Assembly (NCBI RefSeq): GCF_034190915.1
Contig: NW_026947484.1
Coordinates: forward strand, 80,981,982 to 81,045,981
Origin: Cavia porcellus
Lineage: Eukaryota > Chordata > Mammalia > Rodentia > Caviidae
Direction: 5' to 3'
DNA length: 64,000 nucleotides
This document shows, piece after piece, positions 24,239 through 35,689 of this stretch (position 1 is its first letter; each line of letters begins with the position of its first letter). A program made the position numbers and the translations under genes. The notes beneath the pieces were generated by a model. The model was not told the DNA's origin. It made no database searches and worked only from the letters and a program-made list of their open reading frames with translations.

Positions 24239-25620
24239 TTTTTTTTTTTTAAGTCTGTTTCATTTGCTAGGAGAAGATTATAGAGCAGTAGGTTTATTTA
24301 GGAAAAAAAATAGGAAATAAAAAAAAATTCAGTGAAAACAACAAGTCTAGATTAGCAGTTGATGTGCATTTTAAAATATTTTACGTACTAGCTGCTGCTC
24401 CTGAGGTAGTGTCACTGTATTTTAGTATTCTGCTTTAAATCCCCACTCTCCTATTCCCTTCAAGCAGTCAGCCTGGGCCTGCTGGACCTCCTGGGCTTTT
24501 GAAGGGTTCTAAGCAAGAGATGCATAAACTTGCACTTCCCCCCCTTTTTTTTTTTGGTAAATGCCTGATGATGGAGAAAGGTTCTGCAGATGCCTTTGGC
24601 AATATCTAAGCTAGAAAGAGAGGTTTTGCTGTGCCTTGCTCAGTAGCCACACCTTGGAGAATTAAAAGACCTTAGGATGGAAGACGGTATTATGTCCAAA
24701 GAAAAAGATACCAATTTTGGCAAACAGAATTACTGTGAGTGCCATTGAGGGCAGTGGAGTCCAAGGTCTTGGTGCTAGGATGCTAAGATCCAGGTTTAGT
24801 GCACATCTTAGTGGGAATAATATCTGATGCTGATTTTTACACAGCAGAATTTTCATTTGTTTATTTGCTAAAAGAAGAAAATGATTATTTCTTGTACACC
24901 AGAGAACATTCTTTGAGATTCTTCATGTATGTTGAACATAATCAGTCTGTTAGGAAAAAGAAAAATACAGATCACAAGTCTTAGGCAGAGTGTTGATCTT
25001 TTGGTAGCATTTTTCATATAAATTAGAGGAATAGTGATGTATAATAATGAATATGAAAGTAATTGAGTCACTGGATGAGAGTGAATCACCTCAATATTAT
25101 TAAGTATGAGGTGAGAACTAGGATTGGAAAAGAAACTGTAGAACGAGTTCTGGAATCAGTTGATTAGAATGCTGTGTATAAATAAGTTACAGCAGCAGCC
25201 AAGATTCCATGATGAAAGTATGTTGGAAGCATCCTGGAAGCAGTTGTATCTGTTAATTTCTTATTTTTCAGTGACTAGAAAAGTTGAGGGGAAGACATCG
25301 TGACTCTTGATTATGATTGGCCATGTGTTGAGATTTGAGACATAAGAACTGCTGGGTTCATTTTCCTATAGTTCTGTTTACAGAATTTAATGGAGGAGAC
25401 TAAATTGTTATAAATGCATCTGCTGTATAAGTGCTGGCTAAGAATGTATGGGTATAGAGATTGAAGAGAATGATAAAATTTTAAGATTGTATCATGCTGA
25501 TTTACCATTGTGATAAATATTCCTGTAATTTCCCAATGTATTTTGCTTACATAGATAGATGTTCCATAAATCCTAAAATGGTAAATCTGAATACCTTTCT
25601 TTACCAAACTTAATTCCTTT

Positions 25621-25636
25621 TTTATTGTTATTTATT
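25621..25636 (-). terminator. Candidate polyadenylation signals for the minus-strand gene
   Basis: Two AATAAA hexamers on the minus strand (TTTATT at 25621-25626 and 25631-25636) lie about 540 bp after the stop codon. Position is the only evidence. Confidence 0.3.
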
Positions 25637-26172
25637 CTGTAACCTGTATGTTTGCATCATGTAAAACCATTTATTGACTCTTTTAGAAGCATAGAAGCAG
25701 CTTTCTTTGAAAAACCATTGGTTCATTTAGACCTCAAAATTCAGATTTACTTATTTTTTACTCAGAATGTTTTTGAATAATATTTCAGTATCACTCTTCC
25801 CAAAACCCAATTCATTGAAAGTAGAAAATTACAGTAGTAGCAATTTTTTATCCATATGGCTTACGTTGACAAAGTCATACAAACGTAATCACTTTTTTAT
25901 GTATCTGGTATTTTGTTAGTTAAAGAGATAAAGGTTTTAATATCATTATAAAGTTAACAAAATTAAACAATATTACTATTTAGTAAGAAAGACAAAGTGA
26001 TTCCAGCAGAAAAAGAATTTTTTAGAGTACAGTTAAGATATTATAGAATAAATGGAAATGCAAATAATAATGAGAATTTCATATGCTTTCATAATAACCA
26101 GTGGCCACTAAACAGAACATCATTGAATGTGCTAGAGAATACACATGAAGTTAGTTAAGAAGTCCATAATCA

Positions 26173-28449
26173 CTATATAATACATGCTTCAAGAAGAGTT
26201 TTTTTATTACAGCCTTCTTCACAACATAATTTAATGGTATCACGTATACTTCTCTTTGGCTGGGAAAGGAGGTCCTTCTTGAATGGTGACTGTCCTTCAT
26301 ACATTACGGCCTTTGGCATATTAGGAATGAATTCTGACACTCTATCAAAGATTCCTGCATCTTCGTCAATAGAGGATGATACTGTTTCTGTTATGTTTAA
26401 AAAAAAAGAAAAATGTGGGAAGTATTCATATCAAAGAGAATCTGAAAATTATAAAATTTTGCCTACTCCAAAATATAACCTTTACCTCAAGATTTTTAAA
26501 CAAACAGAACTAGCAAGATTCTTTACAGGTAGACAACATACATGATTTAGAGTTGGTCAACTTGAGGTGCTGCATTATTAACCAATGGTATGATTACTTC
26601 TCTGTCTCTTCTGTGAACTGTTCCCATCACCTTTTAAGTACTTACTTTTGACTCTCTTTGACATTATTTGGATTGATAACTTTCAATTTAAACAAGCCCT
26701 GAAGAGAATCAGGAAATGTATAACCACGGATTTTCCATTATAAAATTTATATAGTTATATTCCTAAATATATTTCCCATTGTAAAAATCTATATAGTCAT
26801 ATATCTAAATATATATACATGCATATTCATACCTATACTAGATATTACTTTAGATATCCATAAGTATGTTTCATTTTTATTATATTTATCAACATTTTTC
26901 AGGTTTTATGAGCATTTTAATTAATTTACTCACAAAAGGTGAAATTTAAACCAAAACAATAGTATAATATGTTCTTTAATTTCCATTAGAAAATTTCTTC
27001 ATTGTATTCTTCCTTCATTTTATAGTAAAATCAAACTTTGGCCACAGTGTCAAAAAAAAGAAACAACTTTGAAATCTTGCCGTAATTTCCATAAAATGGA
27101 TTTACATAGTGTTAAGTTAGTGGTTTAATGTAGAGTTTGCATATAGTTTTTAAAATGTGGTTCTGAATTCACACATTAATGCAGAACCTGTGTCATTTTT
27201 ATTAAAGGGAAACGATGATTGGTAACTTGCTGTGGCTTTTTAGAATTTAACATGATCCACTAGACTGAACAGAATAGCCTCTATCTTGAAAGCCACTCTT
27301 GCTAGTTCTAAGGTAGCTTATAGTTCAGGAATACTCTTTAAAAATGTAAGAAGTTAGAAAGTCTTCTGGAACTGGGATGTCCTTGGTTTTGAGTTTACAC
27401 TTAAAGAAAAAAGAGATAAACCTTCAAAGGCTTGAAAGTGTTAATCAAATTTTCAGCAATGATAATCTAAAGAGCAAATTTGTCCCTTTCAGTGTTTAAA
27501 TTACACAGATACTTTCCTTTCTCTGCTGTACTTTCTCTCAGTGGAGCTACAACACCTAATTCAAAGATTTGGGAAGCAGTGATACTTCCTTAGGTTGCAT
27601 TAAAAAAAAAAAAGAAAAGAAAAGAAAAAGAAAAAATATGTTCTCCATGGTATAGACCACAGACCAGAATATTGACAAGGAAGAATCATTCAATTCAAGA
27701 CCTTTCTTGTCACCCATTCTGTGACCTCAACAGAAGACGGAGGATGCCGTTCCTTGCTCTTCAGTGCACAAACAAGCATGGTAACTCTTCCACCGCTTGA
27801 CTGATTCCTTTCCTGTCAGTAGGAGATAACCCTTTTGGGTTTCTGGAAACAGCTGGCCTACTGTGTCATTGCCCCAATTTTCTAAAGGAACACAGGGATG
27901 TACTCTACCTATCGCAGGCCTTAGGAGGCTGTTTCCTCTGTGGCTCCTGCCTTACGTCTACTGTGTTACTGTGAGTTCTAAGAAGGAAGGGAACCGAGCA
28001 AGCAACTTTTGCCCCATTTTTGCCTCCCTCTTGGGAGATTCCAAGTCAGATGCTTTGTATACAAGCAAGCTACAAAGAAAAAGGTCAAAGTTAGGCACTA
28101 GCTACAACATACAGTAGGCTCAGGACCTGCAGCCAATATAGTCTCCAGTGGGGTTGTGCCAGCCTTTCTGTGTTCTCATTGTTCACCCTGAGGACCATAA
28201 ATGGGGCACACAGAAAAGCAGTTTGTGGGGGCTCTTACTTGTGAGTGATCCAGATTCTTCTAGCTGGTCCACTTGGACTTTGGAGATTTTCTTTTCAGGT
28301 TCCAAGCATAAGGTCATAAGAGCCTCATCAAATTCATTGCCACATAACTTAATTTTTTCATCATTTGTCCATTCAGTGGAGCTTTCTCTGAGGAGATGAC
28401 TCAACATTAACCAGACCACTGGCAGGTGGGACCAGAGCAGACTGGACAT
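26173..28449 (-). CDS. Relaxin/INSL4-like prepropeptide (141 aa, two exons) at the RLN position
   Basis: Two exons, 28449-28239 and 26387-26173, with donor ACAA/GTAAGA, acceptor AACAG/AAAC, phase 1 and a 1.85-kb intron. The frame is open to TAG 26175-26173. Signal peptide residues 1-25 contain LPVVWLMLSHLLRES, close to primate INSL4 in pattern. The B chain (about 26-50) is EWTNDEKIKLCGNEF...LC with Cys36 and Cys48 and the usual CG. The arginine cassette RxxxRxxI/V that relaxins use to bind RXFP1 is absent (NEFDEALM in its place). The C-domain is short and includes SEFIPNMP and EGQSPFKKDLL, resembling INSL4. The C/A junction has K115-R116 and R116-S-I-R119, plausible convertase sites. The A chain is LCCEEGCNKKTLLEAC (CC-x3-C-x8-C at 125, 126, 130 and 139). 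Orientation and order match human RLN2, but length and motifs are INSL4-like. It could be the relaxin orthologue reshaped or a separate paralogue. Confidence 0.82.
27600..27640 (+). repeat. A-rich (GAAA)n tract
   Basis: A12 followed by GAAAA/GAAAAA repeats, inside the intron of the minus-strand relaxin-family gene. Confidence 0.9.
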
Positions 28450-28572
28450 CCTGGACTTTGCTTCTGTTGCACTGGGTGTTCCAGCCTTTTTCTAGATACT
28501 ACTCCCACTTATTGTTCCCTGTAGTTCTTTGCCAGTGTACTTACTCTTAACAGGTTGCATTCTGCATGTTAC

Positions 28573-28586
28573 ATCAGGCTTTTATT
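28573..28586 (-). promoter_or_regulatory. TATA-like box of the minus-strand relaxin-family gene
   Basis: On the minus strand AATAAAAGCCTGAT lies 131-137 bp before the ATG at 28449. It shares AAAAGCCTGAT with the two TATA boxes of the plus-strand paralogue at about the same distance from the start codon. The 5' UTRs are also alignable near the ATG (aaaggctgg.../aggcagaaaag...; gtccaggATG / gtccaagATG). From 28600 to 29950 there is no recognisable gene. Confidence 0.55.
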
Positions 28587-29949
28587 CCCCTTAAGCTATT
28601 ATTCAGCTCATAAGTCTGTGGTCTCAGCTCCACCCCTTTCCCAAATACCAACAAGAAATTTTTTCCATGGCTCTGGTTCATTCTCTCTACTTCCCTCCCA
28701 TGTCCCATCATGCTTAGAAGTTCTTCTAATCTGTTTTATTTTTGATTTTCTTTTTTTAATTTCCTTTTCTCTTGTCTTGATCATTACGGAAAATATTGGT
28801 AAAACAGAAATAAAACTGACTTGTAAGTTCATCAGTTACAGATTATCTCAGTTAACATGTGCTATAAAGCTTTCTGATAGTCTTCCTAAATCCCACAAAT
28901 TTGTTTGTATTTATTCAAACCTTTAAAAGATTATAACTAGATTGATTTCTCTAATGCATTGTGTATTCATCTATGGTACCCTAATTTGTGGATGGGTCAA
29001 TTCTTCACCAAAGAAAGAAAAACAATCCTGTGGACAGTATTAAAATAACATTATTTCAGGCTTGTGTGATAATATTTAAAGTATATAGCATACCCTTTTA
29101 TTCATAGTTGCATAAAACTGGAACCTTAGGTTTATAGGAAACTAAAAATTTCCATAGTTAGGGCTCTCCTTTAGAGATCTTGGCAAGGATAAGAAAACAT
29201 AAGACTCTATAAGGTTCACTCTGAAGTCTTGGAAGAGCACCTACTGAAGGTCTTACAATGATGAGAAATCAGATTCTCATTCTCTATCTTCCTGTCTACT
29301 TTTTAGTTTGGATTTGTGAGTGACTGGTGAATTGTTACCAGTTACCTAAATTTTTTAATTTAAAAGTATAATTTTAAAGTATTTCAAGAACTACAAAACA
29401 TACATACAAATATACACGTGTTCACATGCCAACACAGAAAAAGACAATAAAGGATAGTAGAATCCCACAATAATTTGGTGGTACATGTTCATGCACAAAA
29501 TTTGTATCTGTATGATTTACTATGTACTATGTGTATTATAACTTGTAAAAATAAACTTTTATTGCTTAAGTTTTAAGGCACGTCAAGATGGGAAGGCAGT
29601 GTATTTGTTAGATAACTCTCAAAATGTAGTTATGTTTTAAATGCAAATAGGACACATTTATATGCCTGATAGGTTAAGCTTGAAAATCTACTAAGATCAC
29701 ATCTCATCCATTCAAATAAGCCTGAGGTATGGATGAAGAATAAGGTATCTTTCAAATAAACTAATAAATTCTCATAGTTCCCAATGAAAAAAATATGGAT
29801 TAGATCCCTGCCAACAGGAAGATGGCTCACTCATCATTTGTCAAAGGCTGGATATTGTGTAACTCTTCAAATAATACCTGTGTAGGGTTGCAGAATGGTG
29901 AGAGTCATGCACTTTAGATGTGCTTGCAGTAAGATAAGAAATCAGTACC

Positions 29950-30560
29950 AAAAATCAAATAATACACTTAGTAAATGGGCCAATGCACAGACATTTCTTA
30001 AAAGTATAAATGGCTAATAAGTATATTAAAAAATGATTACCATCTTTAGCCACTAGAGAAGGGCAACTTAAACTACCATTAATTTCCATCTAACTCCAGT
30101 CAGAATGATTAGCACTAAGACTTCAAAAAACAACAAATGGTGAGTTGGTTGAATAAGGAACTTTTCTATTCTATTGGTGGGATTATAAATTATTATAGTC
30201 ATTATGGGAATCAGTGTTCTCAAAAAACTAAAAAATAAGCTACAATTTGATGCATCTATACCATTTGTTAGTATATTCTTGAAATTAAAGTCAACATCCT
30301 ATATAGATACCTGAGTACCCATGAGTGTAGCTTAGCTTATGCAGTTCACACTAGCTAAGTTACAGAAACAACCTAGGTTGCCCATCTACAGAAAATGGAA
30401 AAAGAAAATGTAGTATATATACACAATGGAATATTACTAAGCAATGAAGAACAAATATCAGGTAATTTGCGGGTCACCATGTTAAATGAAACAAACCAGG
30501 CTCATGAAGTCAATATTCTATCTCTTTTCTCATATGAGAAATCTAAAAAAACTTTTTTTT
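29950..30560 (+). mobile_element. Ancient L1M ORF2 3' end, left part
   Basis: Plus-strand text follows the L1M ORF2 tail: 'aactccagtcagaatgatta', 'gtatatatacacaatggaat', 'ccatgttaaatgaaacaaac' and 'tctcatatgagaaatct'. It stops at the 15-bp duplication flanking the HAL1 at 30561. A matching L1M 3' remnant seems to resume near 40340-40500. Confidence 0.7.
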
Positions 30561-33500
30561 AAAGACAGAAATGGGGACCTCCAGGAGAACATGGCAGATA
30601 GATAACAGCAGCTATGGAGGCTCTCTGAGATATCCAGCTTAGAATCCAGGAATGGTGCAGCGTGAGGAATCCTAAGCAAGGGGAGATATACCCTGCCCAC
30701 CCAGGAATGAACTAAGCTGAGAGAAACCAACTGGAAATGCAGTCCAGTGCTATTACTGGAACAGATAAAATCTCAGCATAGAAGCTGGAAGCCATGCCTC
30801 TGAAAGCCACGATTTGAATTTCCTGCTGCTGCTGCTGTGTCCAAATCGGCACAACAGGGAGAGAGATGCACGAAAGCTCTGAGAGCAGGAATCGGCGAAT
30901 GGAGTTGAGAGCAGGACTGGCAGGGAGCTCTGCATCGACCTGCGGTGAGTGAGAGGAATGGGGAACCTTCCATAGACTAGGAGGCTCCAAAAGAGGACAT
31001 TCTGGGACCAGGCAGACAAGCCAGAATAGGGCGTTGCAGTGACTTCAGTTGCATATTCCCCTCTCAAACGGGATTGGTGCAGAGCGCTTGGCCTGGGTGA
31101 CGCTGTTGACTAAGATGCAGTAGGCTAGCCCAAACCAGGTCCCAGCGCCTGGCAGTGCACCCTAGCAGGAAGCCTTCAGTAGGTTGACTGACCTGGAGGG
31201 GCGGGCCCAGCAGAGGCTGCCCAGGCCTGTGTCTCTCCAGTACACTGCAGTGGGTGGAAACACCTGGCCAGCACAATTCAAACAAACTGTAATAGACAAA
31301 GAAAAAAACTGGGCCTCCTATATACGCTTGTATGGAAGGAACAAAAAGTATGGGAAGAGGGAGTGACAAGAAAGGGTCCTCAATCTCCAATCCTGAGAAC
31401 ACTGATCCAGGAAAGGTAAATACAAAGGAGAATGAGGACAGAAAACATGCAATATCAGACACGGCACCATCAGACATAAAGCGATATCTCCAGAGCCTCG
31501 TAGACGAGTTCAAAAGTGAAGTATTTAACGACCTAAAGCAAGATATAAGTAGAACAGTTAGAGAAATGTTAAGCACCTCCCAAGAAAAAACAGATGGTGG
31601 ACTGGAAGAATAGGGAAGAATTGTTTGATGGAGAAAATAGAGAAAACATAGAATACATGAAGCAGGTTCAAAAGAGATTACCAGAAAACTAAAAACTCTA
31701 TCAAAAGCTGGCATAACAGCTTGAAAGAAACTAAGGACAGATTATCTGAACTGGAAGACAGATTTGTAAGGTGGGAGCATGAAATGAAAAACTTCTTAAA
31801 AATAACAAGAAAACAAGCAGCAATAATACAAAGGCTAGAAGATGATAGGATCTATGATCTATAACTTAAGAATTAAGAACATAAAAGAAGAAGTAGGGAC
31901 ACAAACAAATGAACTACAAAAGCTATTCACAGAAATAATCCAAGAGAATTTCCCTAATTTAGCAAAAGGTAAAGATACTCAGATGTATGAGGCATACAGA
32001 ACCCCAGCCACTTACAACCCAAACAGAGCTCACCCAGGCATATAATAATCAAAATTTCAGAAATCCAGTATAAGAACAGAATGTTAAAAGCCATTAGAGA
32101 CAAGAAACAGATCACTTACAAGGGAACACTCATCAGAATTACAGCAGACTTCTCAGCACAAAGCATCAAATCAGAAGAGCGTGGGGGGAAATAATTCTAG
32201 CTTTGAAAGATAATAACCTCCACCCAAGATTGATATATATTGCACAACTGTCCCTAGAAACTGATGGAAAGACAAGGTGCTTCCAGAATAAAGAGGAACT
32301 AGTGGAATTTGCAACCACCAATTCAACTTTACAGAGAATACTGCAGGATATTCTAAAAAAGAAAAATACCAAGATTCCAGAATCAGTGGCAAAGAGGCCA
32401 CAATGAATGGAGCAGAAAGCGAAATGAAGAAGACAAACTGACAACTAATGACAGAAAAAGAGCTCAGAAATGAGGCAGAGAAGGTTGGATGGTAGGAACA
32501 GATATTTTGGAGAAAACGACATCATAATAGCTAGTGCTGATTCAGTATCATTTTGTTTTGAAGTCCCATCAAGCTTTTATTCTTCTGTCTCCATTGGTCT
32601 TAACAGGTTGTATCTTATTGGATTTTGTTATATGTGATAATATAAACAAAAACTTTTATAGACAAGGAGATTATGCAGAAACCATTGTTCATTTTCTGAT
32701 AGTTGATTCTAAATACCGGTAATACTGTTATTCTCTTGAATGGTTTTACAATGTCTTGATATGTTTGGTGCTACAGTATACGAAGTTATACTCAAAGATT
32801 TCAAGGAAAGAGACACTATGGTAACTACTTTTATGTCAGGATATCTTGTGGTGAAACACTATTTTGCTTAAATGGTTATGTTTTGATCTGTGCTGTTTTG
32901 TTGTTATGCCCTCTTTTATCTCAATCTCCTTTTTTAATTATTTACTTTTTTATTTTTATCTTTTTAATTAAGGGAAAAATAAAAAATAGCAGGCTATATT
33001 ATAATAACCCACTTTGATTTCCTACTAACTTGATTTGAAACCCTGTATTACTCTCACCATCTTGTTTTGACTGATTTTCCCCTATTCTGCTTTGCTTGAT
33101 AGTACCAAGTTCGAAAGTATAGGCAACAACTGTGAAGACAATAAGATTCATTATAATGCCCATTCTGGTTGACTATTATCTTCTTTTGAAGTCCTGTAAT
33201 GTCTCCAATGTTTTGGTTTTATTCTTTACTGTTTTGTTCAATTTTACTATAACTGATGATATAGGCAATTCTTTTTAAGATAGCAAGAGGCAGTATGGTA
33301 ACCATTGTTGATCACCTTGTGTTTTGTTTTTACGTTATGTATTATGTCCATCCTTTTGATTTGACTGACTCTGTTTTGTTATGTCACATTTGGTTTTACT
33401 CTCTTCAAAAAAAAGTAATAAGAACTGTGGGCGTAATAAAACCCAAAATGTGTAATTGTCATTGTACAAAAGAGAGGAAAAGAAAGTGCTCTAAAAGATA

Positions 33501-33765
33501 TACCTGCATGTATATTTAAGTGTGTAAGATAGATAACCATGTTACTGAGTTTTGTTGGACCCTTGAACAGAACTGTTTTCAGTCTCACGGTTTGAAAGTC
33601 CACTTTATATGCTTTAATTTTGTAACAAACAACTGTTTCTAAGATGACAATTTGTAATCTATTAACTAGTGATTTCCTACTGTTTATTTTTTCTGAAATT
33701 CTGTATAACTTGTACCCTTTTTCTGTTTTTCCTTAAATATAATTTTTAAAAAAGACAGAAATGGG
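30561..33765 (+). mobile_element. Full-length HAL1 (half-L1) retrotransposon with 15-bp TSD
   Basis: The 15-bp direct repeats aaagacagaaatggg at 30561-30575 and 33751-33765 bound the element. In order: a 5' UTR of about 0.75 kb, a broken ORF1 (about 31335-32403), then directly a 3' UTR of about 1.3 kb ending in an A-rich 'aaatataatttttaaa'. There is no trace of ORF2 endonuclease or reverse transcriptase between ORF1 and the 3' UTR, which is the definition of HAL1 elements. Such elements must have been mobilised in trans by L1 proteins. The 3' UTR is related to that of the autonomous L1s at 41-49 and 58-61 kb and contains about six tandem units of ~140 bp (starts near 32497, 32644, 32782, 33003, 33121 and 33263). 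Confidence 0.85.
31335..32406 (+). pseudogene. HAL1 ORF1 (broken)
   Basis: An L1 ORF1-type RNA-binding protein. The N-terminal part runs from about 31332 to 31613 and contains SDIKRYLQSLVDEFKSEVF, ending in a stop (TAG) where L1 ORF1 has its coiled coil. The RRM region is at 31842-32045 (QENFPNLAKGKDTQMYEAYR, matching ENFPSM...SEAYRTP of the L1 at 41.9 kb). The C-terminal domain is at 32203-32406 (LHPRLIYIAQLSLETDG). The frame shifts at least twice. Sequence divergence from the L1 ORF1 in this window is large, so this is a separate ORF1 lineage. Confidence 0.8.
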
Positions 33766-34570
33766 TCACGCTACCCTCGGACTTTGTGCTGTGTGTGCAT
33801 TTCCTGCATGCCCCTCTAACCTGGGGCTGCCACACTGCCCTCACTCCTTGCCCCTGGGTGTGTGTTCCTGCATGACTCCCCAGCCCAGGACCACTGCACT
33901 GCTGGCCTGCTGTTGTTGGCAACCCTCACCATCTCCTGGACCAAGTACTGCTGTTGATGGTTGTCTCCCACTTCCCCTCCCAGAACCTTGAACTGCAGTA
34001 GATTAACCATGCTGGGTTGATAGGAGACTCAGTAACCCTTCACCCAAACAGAAGACCTCAGCAGACTCCAGTGTGGTGAGTTTGCCCCTAAAAAGAGAGG
34101 TCTTCAGAGGGTAAATAGGACCAGTAGTGAAGTTCCCTCTAGGTATAAGACCTTGGAGAGCTTGGCAAGTCACCTTCCTCTACACAGAGAACATCATGCA
34201 GGTTGAGGAGTGCGCCAATAAGAGCTCTCCAACATAGAGAAAATTAAAAGGGCTTATGAGACACCCAGTGACACAATAGGGTCTCAGCTGAGACAAATAC
34301 TATAGACAGGGAGATCTGGTGACCTGTAATCACCTGAAGACATAGCAAGAGCAGGAACTAAGGGTGGAATTACATCAATACTGCTAGGCTAGTCAGCCCA
34401 GGAAGAATATAGGACTCGCCCAACAGGACCTGCAGATGAAATTCAGGTGACTGGCCCTCCTCTTTATTGTGGTACTCAATAATCAGACAAACATCAACCA
34501 TACAGTAAGACCCTAAGATACACACTGCCAACAGTTGTGACTATTGGGATTGAAAAACCAAATATTAGCC

Positions 34571-35640
34571 CAAAAGGTGAAAATGACAAAATGAAAAAGC
34601 AAAATGCAATGTCAGAAATCTAGTCCTTCAGGAGCAAGTACAGGTGACAGTGAAATAGAGTATTTAAAAGTCATATACCAGAAATCTGTGAAAAGATATC
34701 AAATGAATTAAAGAAACATCCATGAGGTTATAAAGGAAATCAAATTAGAAATAATTTCTCACATAAAGACAAAACCTTAGTAAGTGAATTGCTCAGCATA
34801 GCTAGAGAAGAAATAGATTTTAAAAATTACAGGAGCATGGAAAATTGATTGAAACCTTCAATTAACAATATATAAAACAAGCAGAATCCAAGAAACAAAT
34901 TCAAAGAGATATCCAAGGAACAAAAAATTCAAAGCTGGCAAAACTGTTTACATGAATCTGAAGATAAAATTGTGGAACCTGAGGTCAGGATGGCAGATAG
35001 CAATCATGAAAGGGTAGAAGTTTAAAAACAACAAAGCAGCATGAAATGACAATCCAGCAGCTTCAAGATGATGCCAAGAGAAATAATGTAAGACTAGTAG
35101 GTGTCAGTGAAGATACATGGGTTAACACGAATGAGATCTGTAAACTTCATAGAAGTAATAGCAGAAAATTTCCCAAACACGGTAAAAAAAAATCTGATAT
35201 GCAGATAAGTGAGGCATATAGAATGCCAAACAGTCGCAACCAACCAAAATATATACCCAGACATATAATAAGTAACATTTCAGACATCTAGCATAAAAAA
35301 ATGAAGCTGCAAGAGAAAAAAGACACAACTCACCTATCAAGGAAAGACCATTAGAATCACAGCAGACTTTTCAGCACAAGCCTGCAAGTTAAGATGAGCT
35401 TGGAGAGAAGTATTTCAAGCCCTAAAAGAAAAAAATTTTCATCCCAGACTGATCTAGCCAGCAAAACTGTCTTTCAAATTTAATGGAAAAACAAGAAACT
35501 TCCATGACAACAACTGAAGAAATTCATCTCCACCAAAACAACCCTAGAAACGTTACTGAAAGACATACTAGATAGAGTTAAAAAGGACCACAATCTCCAG
35601 AACAACAATAAAAGAAACCACCAGGCAGGACAAGAAGTTA
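34571..35640 (+). pseudogene. L1 ORF1 (broken)
   Basis: Scattered L1 ORF1 text: coiled-coil region about 34680-34980, 'TIQQLQDDAKRNNVRLVGV' at about 35049 (RRM start), 'SEAYRMPNSRNQPKYIPRH' at about 35208 and the C-terminal domain to about 35640. Multiple stops and frameshifts. Confidence 0.75.
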
Positions 35641-35689
35641 GATAAGGGGGAAAAGCAGAAAACAAACAACAGGAACATAACATGACAAA

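Noticed and set aside
26234..26545. 103-codon plus-strand open frame
   Set aside because: It is the reverse strand of exon 2 of the relaxin-family gene and continues into its intron; the minus reading has the conserved A-chain cysteines.
31064..31714. 216-codon open frame on the minus strand
   Set aside because: Antisense to the 5' UTR and ORF1 start of the HAL1 at 30.6 kb; mobile-element shadow.
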